A stretch of DNA of 10,756 nucleotides from an uncultured Collinsella sp. (lineage in GTDB: Bacteria > Actinomycetota > Coriobacteriia > Coriobacteriales > Coriobacteriaceae), in contig USHT01000021.1 in the NCBI GenBank assembly GCA_900554455.1, positions 1 to 10,756 on the forward strand, in the 5' to 3' direction. A program made the position numbers and the translations under genes. Below are positions 9,933-10,756 of this stretch, in pieces. Within the stretch, counting starts at the first letter, position 1; every line of letters starts with the position of its first letter. The notes under the pieces are model-generated. The model searched no databases and was not told where the DNA came from. It was given only the letters and a program-made list of their open reading frames with translations.

Positions 9933-9961
9933 AGTATACCCGTGCAACGGGCGCCTGTCCT
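9933..9961 (-). promoter_or_regulatory. Probable purA promoter overlapping the dnaB stop
   Basis: On the minus strand AGGACA (9956-9961, four of six matches to TTGACA) is followed after exactly 17 bases by TATACT (9933-9938, five of six to TATAAT). The spacer contains a small palindrome CCCGT-TGC-ACGGG (9939-9951), which could be an operator. The initiation site would fall about 60 bases before the purA ATG. Motifs were found by eye. Confidence 0.5.
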
Positions 9962-10756
9962 ACTCCTCGGCATGTGCCCCATCAAGCTCATAGAACTTGG
10001 TGGATGCCGGCAGGAACATCAGGTCGACGTCGCCGATCGGGCCCGAACGGTTCTTGGCCACGACGATACGCGTAACGCCCTCGTCGGGTCGATCGTCGCG
10101 CGAGGCTTCGGCCTCGTCGGCGGAACGGTCCAAGAACATAACGATATCGGCGTCCTGCTCGATAGAGCCCGATTCACGAAGGTCGGAAAGCTGTGGGCGC
10201 TTGCCGGTACGGGATTCGACCTGACGCGAGAGCTGCGACAGCGCGATGAGCGGGATCTTGAGCTCCTTGGCCATGATCTTCAGGCCACGCGACATCTCCG
10301 AAACCTCGACGGTACGGCTCTCGGAGCGGCGTCCCGGTGGAGGACTCACCAGCTGCAGGTAGTCCAAAATGATGATTGCTTTCTCCTTGTTATGGAGCAT
10401 GCGGCGGCTCTTGGCGCGAATCTCAGTCACTGTGGTGCCGGGCGTATCGTCAATCAGAATATCGAGCTTGGACAAGGTCTGCGTGGCCTCGTTGATATTG
10501 GCCCACTGCTCGGGGCTAATGCGGCCCATGCGGAAGTCACTGATCGAGATCATGGCGTAGGCGCAAATCAGACGCTGGGCAATTTCCTTGCCCGACATCT
10601 CCAGTGAGAAGAAGCCGACGGTATAACCAGCAGCGGCAGCGTTGAGCGCCAGATTCAGGGCAAACGACGTCTTACCCACAGCAGGACGGGCGCCGATAAT
10701 GATGAGCTGGCCCTCGCGGAAGCCCATGAGCATGCGGTCGAGCGACGGGAAGCCCG
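9960..10756 (-). CDS. dnaB: Replicative DNA helicase, C-terminal 264 residues (runs off the right edge)
   Basis: DnaB is the hexameric helicase that unwinds DNA at the replication fork and interacts with primase. Only the C-terminal RecA-like ATPase domain lies in the window; the frame is open from the right edge (GFPSLDRMLMGF) to the TAG at 9962-9960. Visible motifs are Walker A GARPAVGKTS, FFSLEMSGKEIAQRL, Walker B IIILDYLQLV, ALSQLSRQVE (motif H3), the DnaB signature DLRESGSIEQDAD, and VVAKNRSGPIG with the likely arginine finger. No intein interrupts the visible part, including the Walker A and H3 regions where DnaB inteins often insert. The N-terminal domain (about 180-200 residues in the family) is outside the window. 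The ATG at 10733 is internal and not the true start. Downstream linkage to purA is typical. Confidence 0.97.
   Translation of the reverse strand, partial: GFPSLDRMLMGFREGQLIIIGARPAVGKTSFALNLALNAAAAGYTVGFFSLEMSGKEIAQRLICAYAMISISDFRMGRISPEQWANINEATQTLSKLDILIDDTPGTTVTEIRAKSRRMLHNKEKAIIILDYLQLVSPPPGRRSESRTVEVSEMSRGLKIMAKELKIPLIALSQLSRQVESRTGKRPQLSDLRESGSIEQDADIVMFLDRSADEAEASRDDRPDEGVTRIVVAKNRSGPIGDVDLMFLPASTKFYELDGAHAEE

Noticed and set aside
10330..10756. Possible DnaB intein
   Set aside because: The ATPase motifs are continuous in the visible part and no intein splice-junction motifs appear.

Overview
The window is a housekeeping stretch of a GC-rich bacterial chromosome. Every gene I can support lies on the minus strand, so transcription runs from high to low coordinates. 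Strong Shine-Dalgarno sequences, the dnaB-purA linkage seen in many Gram-positive bacteria, and the general look of the proteins suggest a GC-rich Gram-positive. My best guess is Coriobacteriia (Collinsella-like), but that is an impression and not proof. No rRNA, tRNA, CRISPR array, phage gene or transposase is visible.

In the direction of transcription the layout is: the C-terminal half of dnaB (10756-9960); purA (9866-8580) with its own likely promoter; a stem-loop; purD (8461-7157, TTG start); a NUDIX hydrolase of ADP-ribose pyrophosphatase type (7135-6440); a 184-base gap packed with inverted repeats; an ABC exporter half-transporter (6255-4483); a single-pass membrane protein of unknown function (4463-3498); a clear intrinsic terminator (3491-3452); an AT-rich leader; carA (3291-1852); and carB (1850 to beyond the left edge).

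Functionally the genes cover replication-fork unwinding (DnaB), AMP synthesis from IMP (PurA), the second step of de novo purine synthesis (PurD), probable ADP-ribose or nucleotide-sugar turnover to AMP and ribose 5-phosphate (NUDIX), export of an unknown substrate (ABC protein with its possible membrane partner), and carbamoyl phosphate supply for pyrimidines and arginine (CarAB). The terminator at 3452-3491 separates the transporter unit from carAB. CarA and carB are tightly coupled, with one base between stop and start.

The most unusual item is a roughly 100-bp imperfect palindrome (6302-6401), flanked by a 5-bp direct repeat (CGCTG), between the NUDIX and ABC genes. It looks like a small MITE-like insertion. 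It carries a consensus AGGAGG and an ATG in frame with the ABC gene, and so offers an alternative start that would add 33 residues. A second perfect hairpin sits just before the ribosome binding site of the canonical start. Other points are a ~36-residue insertion in the glutaminase domain of CarA and loss of the diagnostic proline in the NUDIX protein. I see no convincing new multi-gene system; the rest is ordinary core metabolism.
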